Source: Kalaharituber pfeilii
Lineage: Eukaryota > Ascomycota > Pezizomycetes > Pezizales > Pezizaceae
NCBI GenBank assembly: GCA_015179045.1
Contig: WHUZ01000004.1
Coordinates: forward strand, 1,426,001-1,490,000
DNA length: 64,000 nucleotides
Direction of reading: 5' to 3'
Shown: positions 51,490 to 62,496 of the stretch, one piece after another
Layout: each line of letters starts with the position of its first letter
Numbering within the stretch: the stretch's first letter is position 1
The notes under the pieces: model-generated
Told to the model about the DNA's origin: nothing
The model's input: the letters and a program-made list of their open reading frames with translations, nothing else
Databases searched by the model: none
Position numbers and translations under genes: made by a program

Positions 51490-52089
51490 TTCTGAGCGCA
51501 CGAGAGGGATAAACAAATTTCAGAAGACCAAGAATTCTGTTGAAGACTAAAGGTTTCGATTAGATGAAAGGCAAAAATAGATTAGCACTGCCTAAACTCA
51601 CAAAAGGTAATCTGTCAGGGGACCTTTAGCAGGAGGAATTGTCGTGTGGGGGGTATGGGTGAAAAAAGAGAAGAGCGTGAAGACAAATTAATGCCGCTAT
51701 ATAACTCTCTCATATCGAACTTTGCGAAAATATTTGTTTCTCCGCGGAAATCCACCATAATTTACCAACAACCGTAACTCGGTGGAAATGTGCTGCAGGC
51801 AGTCCAAGGCAACAGCGACAAGTCATGGCCTAGGGCGTGCGAAATATGCCAAGAGCTCACCCTCTCAGTATCACATGCTACCTCTGAACTCTCCCATTGC
51901 TACGTTGGCACCACAACGCACACGAAACTACGTGAGCACATCAACTATTCATACCGAACTGTTGAAGAACGAACTAAAGTGCGCCACTTAATGCAAGAGT
52001 GAAGCTTATGTAAGGTGCAAGCTGACACTGTCAGTGATGTTCAGCTGTTGTGCACGTAACAGCGTCCAGGTATCGAGATGTCTGGGAAC
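51490..52089. promoter_or_regulatory. 5' leader and upstream region of the gene at 50959
   Basis: Includes the noncoding first exon, a TATA-like motif and upstream sequence. No other gene is seen. Confidence 0.35.
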
Positions 52090-52930
52090 AATGTTATAAA
52101 TTCTAATGAGTTTGGTAAATATAAACCATCGTACTATATTATTCTATTATATTGAGTATCAATCAATTTACTAGTTTTTACAGCTCTATTAATTTCTTAT
52201 TCTATAACTAAGATAGTACTTTAAATTACTAACTTGCTAAGAAACTATTTTACTTATACTAAGTATTCTAACTAATATAAATAGTCTACTATAGTAGCTT
52301 TCTAATAGCTTTCTTATTATAATTATTATTATTAGTAATATTGTTAGTATTATATTTAATACTTTTAAAGTAAAATCTTATAAATTAAGTTAAAAAAAGA
52401 TAGTAGAAACTAGATACTAATATAAATAAAATACTATTATTTAAAAATAAGTTATAACTTTAATATTTTTTAAAAGTTAAATATATAATAAATCTTATAA
52501 TTAATACTAGTAATAATATTTTATTTTATAAAAGAGTATTTCTTAAATCTAATATATTTAAAATTAATAATAGTATATTAAATAATTTTTTAAATTTGTT
52601 TTTACTTTTAAAGAGAAAATAAAAAAAGTAAATTATATTTCAGTAGTAATAAATATTATTAAAAAAAATAGTATAAAAAATTAAAGTATTAATAGAAAAG
52701 TATTCTTAAATATTTATATATTTATTTTAATAATATGTTATTTAACTAGTATTAATTTTTAAAAAAAAAGTTATTTCTTATTAATTTTATTCTTATTAAA
52801 TATATATTATTTTAAAATATTTATATAAATATATTTATAACTTTATATTGAGTTGGAAATCTCTATAAAGTTATTAACTTATAAATTCTTTTTTTACCTT
52901 AATTTTAAATCATTTATTAAACTATTACTA
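52090..52930. repeat. Extremely AT-rich block, possibly mutated repeat relic
   Basis: About 840 bp made almost entirely of A and T, dense in TA and TAATA words, with abrupt edges. This composition fits repeat-induced C-to-T decay or an old AT-rich element. Nothing codes here. Confidence 0.7.
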
Positions 52931-52952
52931 GCTATCACAATCTATATACAGG

Positions 52953-53699
52953 CGAGGCGATGGGGAGGGTGGAAGGGGAGCTACTTATAATAACAGACTC
53001 AAGGCATGCGATCAAAAGAATGACCAACGTGGCGAGGGGGGGTCTCACCCATGACGGAGCGACGAACCGGCTCAGGGAGGCGTGGGAGAAGAGAGTCGAG
53101 CGAGGGGAGCTGGACTTGGCGGTTCTATGGGTCAAGGCTCATAGAGGCATTGCTGGGAACGAGGCGGCGGATGAGGCGGCGAGAGTGGGTACTGCATTGC
53201 AGCGCGCCCCAGAGATTGTTACGGAAGCCGGTATGAGATAAAGAGGAAGGAGGGAGAGGGCGGAGGAGAGAAACCGGTTGGAATTGGCATATAGACCACT
53301 AGAGAGGTTGGGGCACCTGACAGGGAGATTGGCGGGACTGGTGGGGGGTAAGGGTCTACGTCCTTGGAGGTGGCAAATTGGGGAAGGGGACGGACCAGAG
53401 TGCAGGTGGTGTGGGGAGGAGGAGGAGACAACGAGACATCTGTTAGGACAGTGCAGAGTGTGGCGGCGGAGGTGGCCGGGGGGGGAGGATCACGTGAGGA
53501 GACCACCGAGGGTCTGAAGGGGAGGGGGGAGAAGACCCGCTGATGAGATTGATGGAGATGCTCGGAGAGTGACGTTACCTTTTCTTTTAGCTACGTTTAT
53601 GGTCGTTCAGGAGGAAGGGGGGGACTGATTCTTGTTACTATTTTTTCTATAAATCCATAGCACATCGCCATAGCCCATAGGGCGGCCAGCGATTAATGA

Positions 53700-53734
<35 letters not shown>
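52953..53734 (+). mobile_element. 5'-truncated lineage A LINE
   Basis: Perfect 13-bp duplication ATCTATATACAGG (52940-52952 and 53735-53747). Open RNase H segment EGELLIITDSRHAIKRM ... VLWVKAHRGIAGNEAADEAA, one stop at AGMR, then LGHLTGRLAGLVGGKGLRPW and the intact knuckle CRWCGEEEETTRHLLGQC. Ends with ATCGC/GCGAT and a long poly(A). It is GC-rich and lightly mutated, so young. Confidence 0.9.
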
Positions 53735-53735
<1 letters not shown>

Positions 53736-53869
53736 TCTATATACAGGTGTCGTTTCATTATTCTACCATTCCATGCCCTCATCTGTCGTCCTACTGCTCT
53801 CGTCATTTCACAGAAGATTACACCATCGCGGACCTGCCATACCTATAGAATTCAGCTCTGCATGTCTCC

Positions 53870-53955
53870 CGACAGTCCTTTTGGACTGTCCTGACTGTCC
53901 TGACTGTCCCGAAGGTTGCATAACTGACTGTCCCATCTTGCATATGGTGCGGCTG
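53870..53955 (+). repeat. GACTGTCC-type repeat with palindrome
   Basis: GGACAGTCC/GGACTGTCC words, then GAAGGTTGCATAACTGAC and CATATGGTGCGGCTG. The same string occurs in reverse at 60570-60645. Confidence 0.65.
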
Positions 53956-54118
53956 TCTCAAACTTGGCCACTAGCGAGAATTCATTAAAAAAGCGAAGTA
54001 CCTAAATACATGATTGTATGAAATACAGCATGATACATCATACTGATGCAGTAGAAGATACAGTAATACAATCTTGAGTCTTATTACGCTCCACACTCTC
54101 TGTCCGAGCCCGCTTTCG

Positions 54119-57100
54119 CTACCTTTCTGCCATTTCAGCTCCTGTCAAGGTACGACCAGCTGCTTTTTCTTTATTTTTACGTTGGGGCAATATGCTGGAA
54201 GATACGACTGGTGCAAAGTGATGAGGTACTGTTGGTACTGTGAAATGATCAGTGATATGACAACCAGCTGTTGTTAGTTCTCTTAATATCCGATTGATTC
54301 TTTCCTCAACAGTAATAGGAATTTTACTGCTATGACAGCTGTTATAGTATGCTTTAGGATTCAACTGCATTCCTTCTTCTGTACGAAAGTGTAAGGATGT
54401 TCTGGCCTACCGACGAACATTGCGGTTCGCGAATGGGCCAGCCCACCGACGAACACTGGTTTAGTACAAGTACCACTAGGTACCTCTACGTACTACCAGT
54501 GATTGAGTATAGAGAAACATTCTGCTACCAGCGTTAATTGATAAGCCAGTTACTGTGTGCTAGCACAGCCCTATTGCCACTGACAAGTTGCCACCTACAA
54601 GTTGCCACTTGAAAGTTGCTGTCGGTGATAAGTTGCTACTTCTTACCCACATACTAGAAGATAATACAGACAGTTTAATTAATAATTCACTACGCTTCTA
54701 GACTGCTATAGTTAAGAATACCAATTTGTAATCATAACTTAATTATTGTTAACCGAAACACTAGAAGAAAATTACTAAATATGCTTCTAGTATTCTTCTT
54801 ACTCTAAGCAAAATTTTGGAGTGTTATCTTTATAGGTAGAGATTTCCGGAATCCTCCGCCATTCTAGTATTATATTGTGGCAGTAACAGGGATTGCGTTG
54901 ATGCCAAGAATGAAAAGTTTGGTGGTTGTATTACCAGAAACAGTAGATAATAAGAGCCCTGCAAGTGCCAAGTACCCGCTTTAAGCACCTCATCATAATA
55001 AAACTTGTCAAGATAAAATTTCATGTTCTTGTCTAGGTACCTGTTCTTCTCTTCGTTGTACATGCATATGTCAAAAGGTTAAATGTTCTTATTCTTGTAA
55101 TAAAAGCAATGCTGGTCAATGTACGAACCAGGAGAATGAGAGTGAACATAGTGATGTATATTTAGGGAAGGTCCGGAAATGGTTGGAGTCCGGGAATGAT
55201 AGGCTAGGCAAGACCGTGGGGACAAGGTGGCTGAGACGAAAGGCCACGCTACTGGAAGAAGGAAAAATCACCAGCTCGGTCGTGGTATACTTGGAGGCAG
55301 CGACAGGCGTAGACAGAGTTAGGTTAGGTGGGAAATGGTTGAGGACCACTCAATACGAGCCCGACAGACGGAGGAAATAGGCTGTATTGACTAGTGTGTA
55401 CATTCTACCCGCACCATGTATGAGTACCGTATTAACTCACATAAGAGCAAGAAATCAAACGCGCGCTAGTTCGGTCTTGGCAAACCTTTCAGCGCCAGTG
55501 CGCGTGTATCACGCACGGGCGCATAATGATTCCCGAATTACCGCGATGCTAACCTCAACACCACGATGGATCTGAGCACAGAAGTAGGAGACGGGATCAG
55601 GGGAGTAAATAAACGTTGTGGAGTGTTAATGAAATCATCATTATACCATAGGTACCTATACTGGAGCATCATGATTTCTTCTATTCTTAATAACCCACAA
55701 GTTATTGAAACACAAGTTAATGAGTTGGCAGCTAAGCTCTCACAAACCTCCTTACAAAAGAATCGATTGAATGCACTAAAAAAACGCCTTGGACCACATA
55801 GACAACCTATTGCAGCAAGGCCATGTTGGGTCCCTGTGCCGTCTGCATCACCTTCTAAAAGCAAACGGAGTAGAACTGTTGAGTTCAAGCTTGGTGTACT
55901 CTCTTGGGCACGCCATACACAAGTTGATAATGGTAAAGGTAGAGTTAGAAAACCTACATTGGAAGAGATTCGGCAGAGGTTCAGATTGAAAAATGCAGCT
56001 ACAATATCAAAATGGAGAAAGGTTTATATCCTTTCTTACTATATACTACCTATTTACTTAAAGCTAATATTAGATAGAATGAAGAGCTACTTTTAAAAGC
56101 ACATGGAAAATCCCGGCGAATACGACAAAACATTCCGCGATGGAAAGAACTTGAGAAAGCACTTGTTACCGCCTTTTCAGCAAGACGACAAATTGGCCGC
56201 GTTGTACATTACCGGTGGTTTGAGCGAACTTCAAAACAGCTATTTAGTGAGATTTATCCTGATTCATCGGTCCAATTTCGATTTTCTCAAGGCTGGTTCC
56301 GGCGATTTTTAGCTCGTAACGAAATTACCCTCCGTGCAATAACCAACAAAGCCCAACAAACACCTGAGGAATACCATGAACTTATTATCAACTTTTTATG
56401 CTTCAATCGCCGGAATTCACAACTACGAGATGGCACTACCGATGTTATGCAGAGAGTTGGACGATATTCAATTTCCAATATCGTGAACATGGATCAAACA
56501 CCCTTGCCTTGGAATACTTGGAGGGCAAATCATATGAGTTTAAAGGAAGCAAAACTGTATGGGTAAAGAGCCAAAAAATCTGGGTGGGGGAAGCGGCAGG
56601 CAACAATTCAACTTACAGTTTTTGCAGACGGAAAGCCTCGTGTTAAGCCTCTCTTGATCTTTCGTGGTGTTGCTGAGAGTACAAGTGCTGTAAGAAAACG
56701 GGAGACCTCAAGATATGATCCTCGTGTTGTTGTTCAGTTCAATAAGAAGGCATATGCAAATACTGACATTATTCAATTTTGGCTTCAAAAACTCCTTGTG
56801 CCAGTCTTGGGAGGGCAGCCTACATTGCTAATTATGGATCTTCTTCGTTGCCATAAAACAGCTTCTGTCAAAAAGCTTTTAAAAGCACATGACATTACCC
56901 TTTCATTAGTTCCAGGTGGCTGTACAGGTCTTGTTCAACCCCTTGATGTTTCTATCAATAGACCATTCAAAGACTTACTCAAGGACGAGATTGATAAGGA
57001 ATTTCAACGTCAAGACTCAGCCATGGATACTGAGGATATTGCTGGCAGTAGTGCTGTTGGGGAGATGCGGGTTATGATGACTCGCTGTGTTGCGCAGGCA

Positions 57101-59906
57101 TGGGAAGTATTTTGTCAACAGAAACGAGGGGTGGTTATACAAAGCTTTCGGTGCCTAGGCATATCTCTACCAATTGATGGATCTTCAGATGGGGAGATAT
57201 CAATCAAGGGTTTACAAGGGCCTTCTCTCATGGAAGCTCTGGCAGATTGGAGGACGAAGGGGGCACTAGCTACTAATAGTGACTTAAAGCCTGAGAACAG
57301 TACTAGCAGCTCCGATTCAAGCTCAGACTCGGAGTCTAGTGGCCCTGATGATGATCTACTACTCTCAGTTGCAAATGCCAGTACAGTGGAAACTCAGCAA
57401 ACCGGTAGAAGTGGGAGAGGTCATGGGAGGGAAGTGGGAGGGGGAGAGAGAGGGGGGTGGGCGTGGGAGTGGGAGTGGGAGTAGGAGTGGGAGTGCGAGT
57501 GCGAGTGGGAGTGGGAATGGGAGTACGAGTGCGAGTAGGAGTGGGAGTGCGAGTGGGAGTGGGAGTGTGAGTGGGAGGGGGAGTGGGGGTGGGAGTGTGA
57601 GTGGGAGTGGGAGTGGGAGTGGGAGTGGGAGTGCGAGTGTGAGTGCGAGTGTGAGTGCGAGTGGGAGTGGGAGTGGGAGTGCGAGTGCGAGTGCGAGTGC
57701 GAGTGGGAGTGGGAGGGGGAGGGGGCGTGGAAGGGGGCGTGGAAGAGGGCGTGGAAGAGGGCGTGGAACAGAAGATGGGCAAGATCATGATTCTGGCACA
57801 TGTGCAAGTTCACTGGAGCTTAAAAACTCACTTCCGGAGTTTGACCAATCACTTCCAGAGCCTGTGCAACTTTCAACTAGAAGAAGTGCTAGGTTGAATG
57901 GAAAACAGCGTAGCCATGTAGTTTCCTTTCCAGTTATTAGTGATACTGAGGATGATGGGCCCGAATATGATTTCCGTTGGCAGGCGGATGAGTATTAGAG
58001 GAAGAGTAGGAGATATTACAGGGTCACCGCGACGTCGACCGTAGGGTGGACGGCTGGTGAAGCAAAAAAATGTGAAAAATGCAATGCGCAAATGCGCAAA
58101 TGCATCGCAGTTACACAATAGCTATATGAGATACATAGAGAATTAGTGAGCATTACTAGTCAAGTGTCTTTTTGGCCTGGCGGACGGTAATCTCTGCGTT
58201 TACCACCTCCGTGACAGAGTAGAGAAGCTGGAGATTAGCCCCCATGTATAATCGCATTCCTGTGCTTAGTAATGCCAAGATTGCATGAACCGCGCGCTAG
58301 CGCGATTAATGGCGCCTGAGCCATGCCAAGACCGAACTAGCGCGCGTTCATTTTCTTGCTCTTAAGTGAGTTAATACGGTATTGCGGGCACCACATGTAT
58401 TTAGTGACGGTTAATTTTCTTTCTTTAATAAATACCTCGCCATAGCCCATACTGCGGCATTTTTTTTTTTTTTTTTATATCATTGATCGCATGCCGCCCC
58501 AAGGGCTATGGCGATATTTAGTTATATAGGAAATAAAAGGAAAGTCAGATATAAAAGTAGAACTCCCCGGAAACTCCTGTGTGAAGGGGAAGTGAGAATG
58601 ACAATGACAGTAACAGATAAAAGTGGAAATCCCGAGAACCTCCTGTGTGAAGGGGAAGTGAAAATAACAATAACAATACCAGTGTGGTCCCCGTATTCTC
58701 CAATGTGATGGGAATGTACAAATACCAGGGGGAAAACCAGTACCAATTTACTTCCGTCCCCTGTCCCACTCGTACTGGCTAGCCTTCAACCATTTTCCTC
58801 CCAGTCTCACCTTCTCCAGCTCAACCTGTCTCCCAAGGTATACTACAACCGAGCTGGTGGTTTTGCCTTCCTCCGTTAGGATTGCCTTCATACTGCGGCA
58901 TGCGAGTAATGATATAAAAAAAAAAAAAAAAGTACTATTGTTTGTACATAGATGACTGCATAGGGGGATAGGGGACTGTGGAAATTGCTTAGCTGGCTGT
59001 ATGATAGATCACTATTACATTAAATCATAAGCGAGTATATAGGTGGGGGAGAGAACGTTGGCGGAGGTGATGGACTGGGCGGCGGAGTAACCGGTCATAT
59101 TTTCACTTTATCTCCTTATCTGTTACTTATTTTTCCGTTGATTATCATTCATGTATCTAAACCCTCGCCATAGCCTGCAAGGCGGCATGCGAGTAATGAT
59201 ATAAAAAAAAAAAAAAATAAGCGAGTATATATATTACATATAGGTACATCGAGGTACATTCATGTTCGCCGCTGGGCCAGGTGTTCGTGGCTGGGCTGGC
59301 CCCGTGAAAAACACCATATGTTTTTCACGGGGCCGGCCGGTTCACGAATCGGCTGGCCGGTTCGCGACCCGGAAAATGTTCGTCGGTGGGCCAGAACAAG
59401 GACATATTGTAACTCAATCCTGCTCACCTGTACTATATAGCATCTCCTACTGCTTGCTGATAATCAGTATTGCGACGTTTATGCTAGATATGTATTAATG
59501 GATTTAGTGCCAAAGGATGAGTATGGATTTTATCTGATATCGCAAGCACCCAAGTATCTGTTCCACTATCTATATCTACTCGCAAATTGGTAGATATTGC
59601 TCATAGACATTCTTTGGCTTGTGTGTTGGTCTGGTGCCTGCGCTGTACTATATATATATTAGTACATAAGTCTTAATTAAAATATATTGACATACCTTCA
59701 GAATTCTCTGCATCTAGTTTTCTAGGATCTCGGGACTTGCCATAATGTACACATCCATAGCGTATATGACCTTTCTTTTCAGACCCACTCAAAGTCACCA
59801 CAGCGAAGCCTTTGGTAAATACATAGTCCTGGAGTCTATCTAAAGCCATATTTGGCCATGCATATTGCTCGCCATCCATAGGATCTTCACAATGTAATTC
59901 AGGCAT
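54119..59906 (-). CDS. Possible two-exon FAR1-like small gene with a transposon-filled intron
   Basis: Exon 1 (59906-59696) encodes [20 protein letters not shown] and [18 protein letters not shown], which resembles the start of FAR1-type DNA-binding domains in MULE-derived proteins. It ends at a strong GTATGT donor (59695). Exon 2 (54378-54119) follows a CTTAC...TACAG acceptor and reads [18 protein letters not shown] ... [15 protein letters not shown]. The joined frame would give about 156 residues. Almost the whole intron is an insertion of about 5 kb whose left edge is about 19 nt from the acceptor. The FAR1 match covers exon 1 only, and exon 2 could belong to something else, so the gene model is tentative. 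Confidence 0.4.
54470..55149. other. No gene seen
   Basis: Short direct repeats of AAGTTGCCACTT type at 54585-54650 and a 77-codon minus frame (54830-55063) of unknown nature. Confidence 0.3.
55566..57998 (+). pseudogene. Pogo-like DDE transposase, frameshifted
   Basis: Pieces in order: a DNA-binding helix-turn-helix start ([19 protein letters not shown], to about 56020); a probable small intron; a CENP-B-type helix-turn-helix segment ([20 protein letters not shown] to [18 protein letters not shown]) reaching MDQTPLPW, the first catalytic Asp region; a frame jump near 56505 to [15 protein letters not shown]; another near 56590; then [28 protein letters not shown] (second Asp) and [20 protein letters not shown] (57484 frame). 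The tail runs through a GS-rich repeat and ends [12 protein letters not shown] ... FRWQADEY. Two frameshifts make it inactive unless the breaks are splicing artefacts. Confidence 0.82.
57450..57770 (+). repeat. GAGTGG/GAGTGC hexamer array
   Basis: Over 50 tandem hexamers (GGGAGT, GCGAGT) within the 3' end of the transposase gene, encoding Gly-Ser and Ala-Ser runs in one frame and His-Ser on the other strand. Confidence 0.9.
58461..58888 (-). mobile_element. 5'-truncated ORF1-only element inserted into a hairpin
   Basis: Perfect 13-bp duplication CATACTGCGGCAT (58448-58460 and 58889-58901), which is itself part of the target's hairpin. It carries poly(T), ATCGC/GCGAT and the ORF1 end (residues like [19 protein letters not shown]). 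Confidence 0.92.
59042..59216 (+). mobile_element. 5'-truncated lineage A LINE, 3' end
   Basis: Perfect 15-bp duplication ATAAGCGAGTATATA (59027-59041 and 59217-59231). Last codons, UTR, CTCGC/GCGAG with GCCT/AGGC, poly(A). Confidence 0.9.
59232..59672. other. TIR region and AT-rich spacer
   Basis: 59262-59392 holds GC-rich inverted repeats (GTGAAAAACACCATATG and its complement). The rest is AT-rich without a gene. Confidence 0.4.
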
Positions 59907-60490
59907 CTCTTCTACAACCTTTATTACTACCGAAACAAGCGCCTTTGGAAGGCTCAGGTGTGGAGTCCAGGTCTGTTTCGCACTGTAGAAAAATATATAC
60001 GGTGAGGAGAGTAAGACTTAAAAATAGGACTTAATTTTCTTGATTATCTGTCAATACAAAACCGTACTTCCAGACTCATATAAATACACGAAGTTGCATA
60101 AAGACAATAAACCACTATAGCTAAGTGCATGGCCCACCTTATGGCCACTGTAGCTAAGTGCATGGCCTACTTCATGGCCCTCACTCTAGCGGTGCACCTT
60201 AGCGTGGTTTCCAACACGCACTCAAGGTACTGGTTGCAGTGGAGAGTGACATTTTAGTTAGCGCAAAGCAAGTATAGGGCAGAAAAATTAAATAAGGACT
60301 CGCGAGTACTATATGAATACATGTATCGGCTGGAAAATATCTGGGATGTAAAGTGCGTGAAGCCTTTGTAATTGTGTTGGAGTCTTGCAAAAATGAAAAT
60401 CTCAAAACCAGTAGGTACAGTGCGAATTATCAAAGAAAAATCTCCCAGTTCGGCGAGTTAGGTGCACTGATTACCCTGCACCGAAAATAT

Positions 60491-60562
60491 CTGCCGCACC
60501 AAGACAGTCTGCCACACCAAGACAGTCTGCCACACCAAGACAGTCTGCCACACCAAGACAGT
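60491..60562 (+). repeat. Tandem repeat, four 18-bp units
   Basis: CTGCCGCACCAAGACAGT followed by three near-identical CTGCCACACCAAGACAGT units. Confidence 0.92.
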
Positions 60563-60923
60563 GAGCTCAGCCGCACCATATGCAAGACGGGACAGTCAGT
60601 TATGCAACCTTCGGGACAGTCAGGACAGTCAGGACAGTCCAAAAGGACTGTCCGGAGACATCCCGGTGAAAGGGCCCTGCTGCTATATCTGTAGAATCCA
60701 GCTCATTCTGCATCTCATACCGTGAAAGGGCCCTACCATACCTGTAGAATTTGGCTCATTCTGCATCTCGCGCCACGAAAGGTCCCTATCATACCTGTAG
60801 AATTTGGCTTATTCTGCTACATCTCGCGCCGTGAAGTAGGACCTGTAATACCTGTCAAATTCAATTCATTCTGCTGCATCTTGCGACGAAGAAAAGGTCC
60901 TGCCATACCTGTAGATTGAGGCT

Positions 60924-61280
60924 CTAGTGAGCGGCACGAGCTAGCTCGAGCCGAGCTGGAGGGTGAGCTCGAGCTGGCGTGGCATGAGCTCGAGCTAGCT
61001 CGAGCCTGGATTGATTATATACATAATATTGACAAACTAAACTAAACTAAGCTAAATTTTCATCTTTCTCACTACTATCAGCTAAATTGTGCATTTCGAA
61101 GTTGTTCGTAGGTTAGAATGAGCTCCAAGTCTCTAATTATTACTATATTAGGTATTTACAGTTTATGAAACCTTGCACTGGCTAAACATTTTAGCGAGCT
61201 GTCAAGGAAAACACAAGCATGATCTTGGCTCGTTTGAGCTCGAGCCAGCTCGAGCTGGCTCGGCTCGTGCCGCTCACTAG
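60924..61280. mobile_element. hAT-like MITE
   Basis: Terminal inverted repeats CTAGTGAGCGGCACGAGC. Subterminal GAGCTCGAGC clusters face each other. The flanks ATTGAGGC and ATTGAGCC are a probable 8-bp duplication with one difference. There is no coding capacity. Confidence 0.75.
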
Positions 61281-61550
61281 ATTGAGCCCATTTTACCACT
61301 TCTCACCCTGTCAAGAGGGACCTGCCAACCTGTTAATAGAGCTCATTCTGTCTCATCTCGCACTACGGAATGGGTCATTTCGTACCTATAGATTAAGTCC
61401 ATCTCGCGCTGTAGAGAGGAGCCTGCAGCATGTCAGATTCGGCACATTCTGCTGCATCTCGCGATGCTGAAAGGGTCTAGTCATACATATAGATGAGCCC
61501 ATCTCGCATCACAGAAAGGGTCATTGCATACCTTTAGATAACTACATCTC

Positions 61551-62052
61551 TTTTTTTTTTTTTTTTTTTTAATATCATTACTCGCTTGCCGCCCTAAGGG
61601 CTATGGCGAGGGTTTTTTATTAAAAAGAATGACAAACTACCACAGCTACCTAAGTCTCAATACAGGTTTTGCCCGCGGCGCTCTTACATGATGCAGGTGG
61701 GATGCGGAACCGGTCCCTCCTACTTCCGTCCCCTGTCAAACTCATACTGATCGCATCTCAACCAACGACCTCCGAGTCTCACCCTTCCCGTCTCGGTGAC
61801 CGTCTCCGGATAGGGTACCACCGAACTCGTTACCTTCCCCTCGTCCATCAGCGTAGCCTTCTTCCTGAGCCAGCGAATTCCTGTGATCTTGCCCAAGTCT
61901 TTGTTCGCCGCTTCCAACCATTTCCTAACCTTCTCTATGTCTTTCCTTAGAGCGATTCCGTGTATCACGACGCCTGCTTTGGTTTGGGTTTTGGCGCCGG
62001 AGGTGGTTGGTGGGGAGGCGGGGCGGGGAGGGGGGTGAGGCGGTGGGTTGTA
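61551..62052 (-). mobile_element. 5'-truncated ORF1-only element
   Basis: Perfect 13-bp duplication ATAACTACATCTC (61538-61550 and 62053-62065). Poly(T), CTCGC/GCGAG hairpin, then the open ORF1 C-terminal domain (GVVIHGIALRKDIEKVRKWL ... VRLGGRWLRCDQYEFDRGRK). Confidence 0.92.
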
Positions 62053-62303
62053 ATAACTACATCTCGAGCGATCGTGAGAGGCCTGCCATTTGTCAATTTC
62101 AGTTCTTTCTGTTGCATCTCGCACTGCGGAAAGGGTTATTTCATACCTGTAGAATGAGCCCATGTCAAGCTGTTGTGCGAAGCTATCCATAGACAAACAT
62201 ACGAACATATGCTTGTTTAGACCAAATGCTGCATATCACATAATATGCATTTATCCCCTGTCTGGATACTTATTTTTTTGGCTAGTACAGGGGAGTGCAC
62301 AGG

Positions 62304-62395
62304 TCTTCAGATCGCATACTAGAAGGTGTATGTATATTGTCTATAAAACCACCACATACCTCGCCTCCTCATAAGCCTGGCATACGATCTGAAGA
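62304..62395. repeat. Short inverted repeat
   Basis: AGGTCTTCAGATCGCATAC and, about 60 bp on, the complement CATACGATCTGAAGACCT. Possibly a tiny MITE or a hairpin. Confidence 0.5.
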
Positions 62396-62496
62396 CCTAT
62401 GCGGTGCCCTTGTAGATACCTCTACAACCGGGCAGGCTAGTCTCCAGTCCCCTATTGACACCCCTGCATTTGGCCTGCCCAAAGAGGTCCTGATTT

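Larger units (their letters stand above)
55427..58379. mobile_element. Pogo-like DNA transposon (Tc1/mariner superfamily)
   Basis: Inverted ends CCGTATTAACTCACATAAG and its near-perfect complement (CTTAAGTGAGTTAATACGG side), TA duplications at 55425-55426 and 58380-58381. It contains a broken DDE transposase. The nonautonomous partner is at 49580-49865. Confidence 0.93.
55150..58940 (+). mobile_element. ORF1-only element split twice
   Basis: The ORF1 C-terminal domain ([43 protein letters not shown]; stop at 55380) is followed by its UTR. The pogo-like element interrupts the UTR (55427-58379), and another ORF1 element interrupts the hairpin itself (58461-58888). The tail resumes GCGAGTAATGATAT plus poly(A) at 58902. 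Confidence 0.82.
54398..59391. mobile_element. Composite block with GTTCTGGCC terminal inverted repeats
   Basis: The left end (GTTCTGGCCTACCGACGAAC) and the complement of the right end (GTTCTGGCCCACCGACGAAC) match. Subterminal GGTTCGCGA-type words repeat inside. The flanks AAGGAT and AAGGAC are a possible short duplication. No transposase of its own is recognisable between the ends; other elements fill it. Confidence 0.55.
60660..62170. repeat. Degenerate minisatellite, unit about 58 bp, with insertions
   Basis: Units read CATCTCGCGCC, GAAAGGGCCCTGCCATACCTGTAG split by variants, then GGCTCATTCTGCTG. A hAT-like MITE (60924-61280) and an ORF1 element (61551-62052) interrupt the array. It is related to 22060-22300. 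Confidence 0.72.

Noticed and set aside
53700..53733. Long poly(A) as a possible microsatellite or CRISPR-like spacer repeat
   Set aside because: The repeated hairpins are dispersed in both orientations with individual target-site duplications, not in an array with spacers.
60491..60562. Four 18-bp repeats as a CRISPR array
   Set aside because: The units abut with no spacers, and the genome is eukaryotic.
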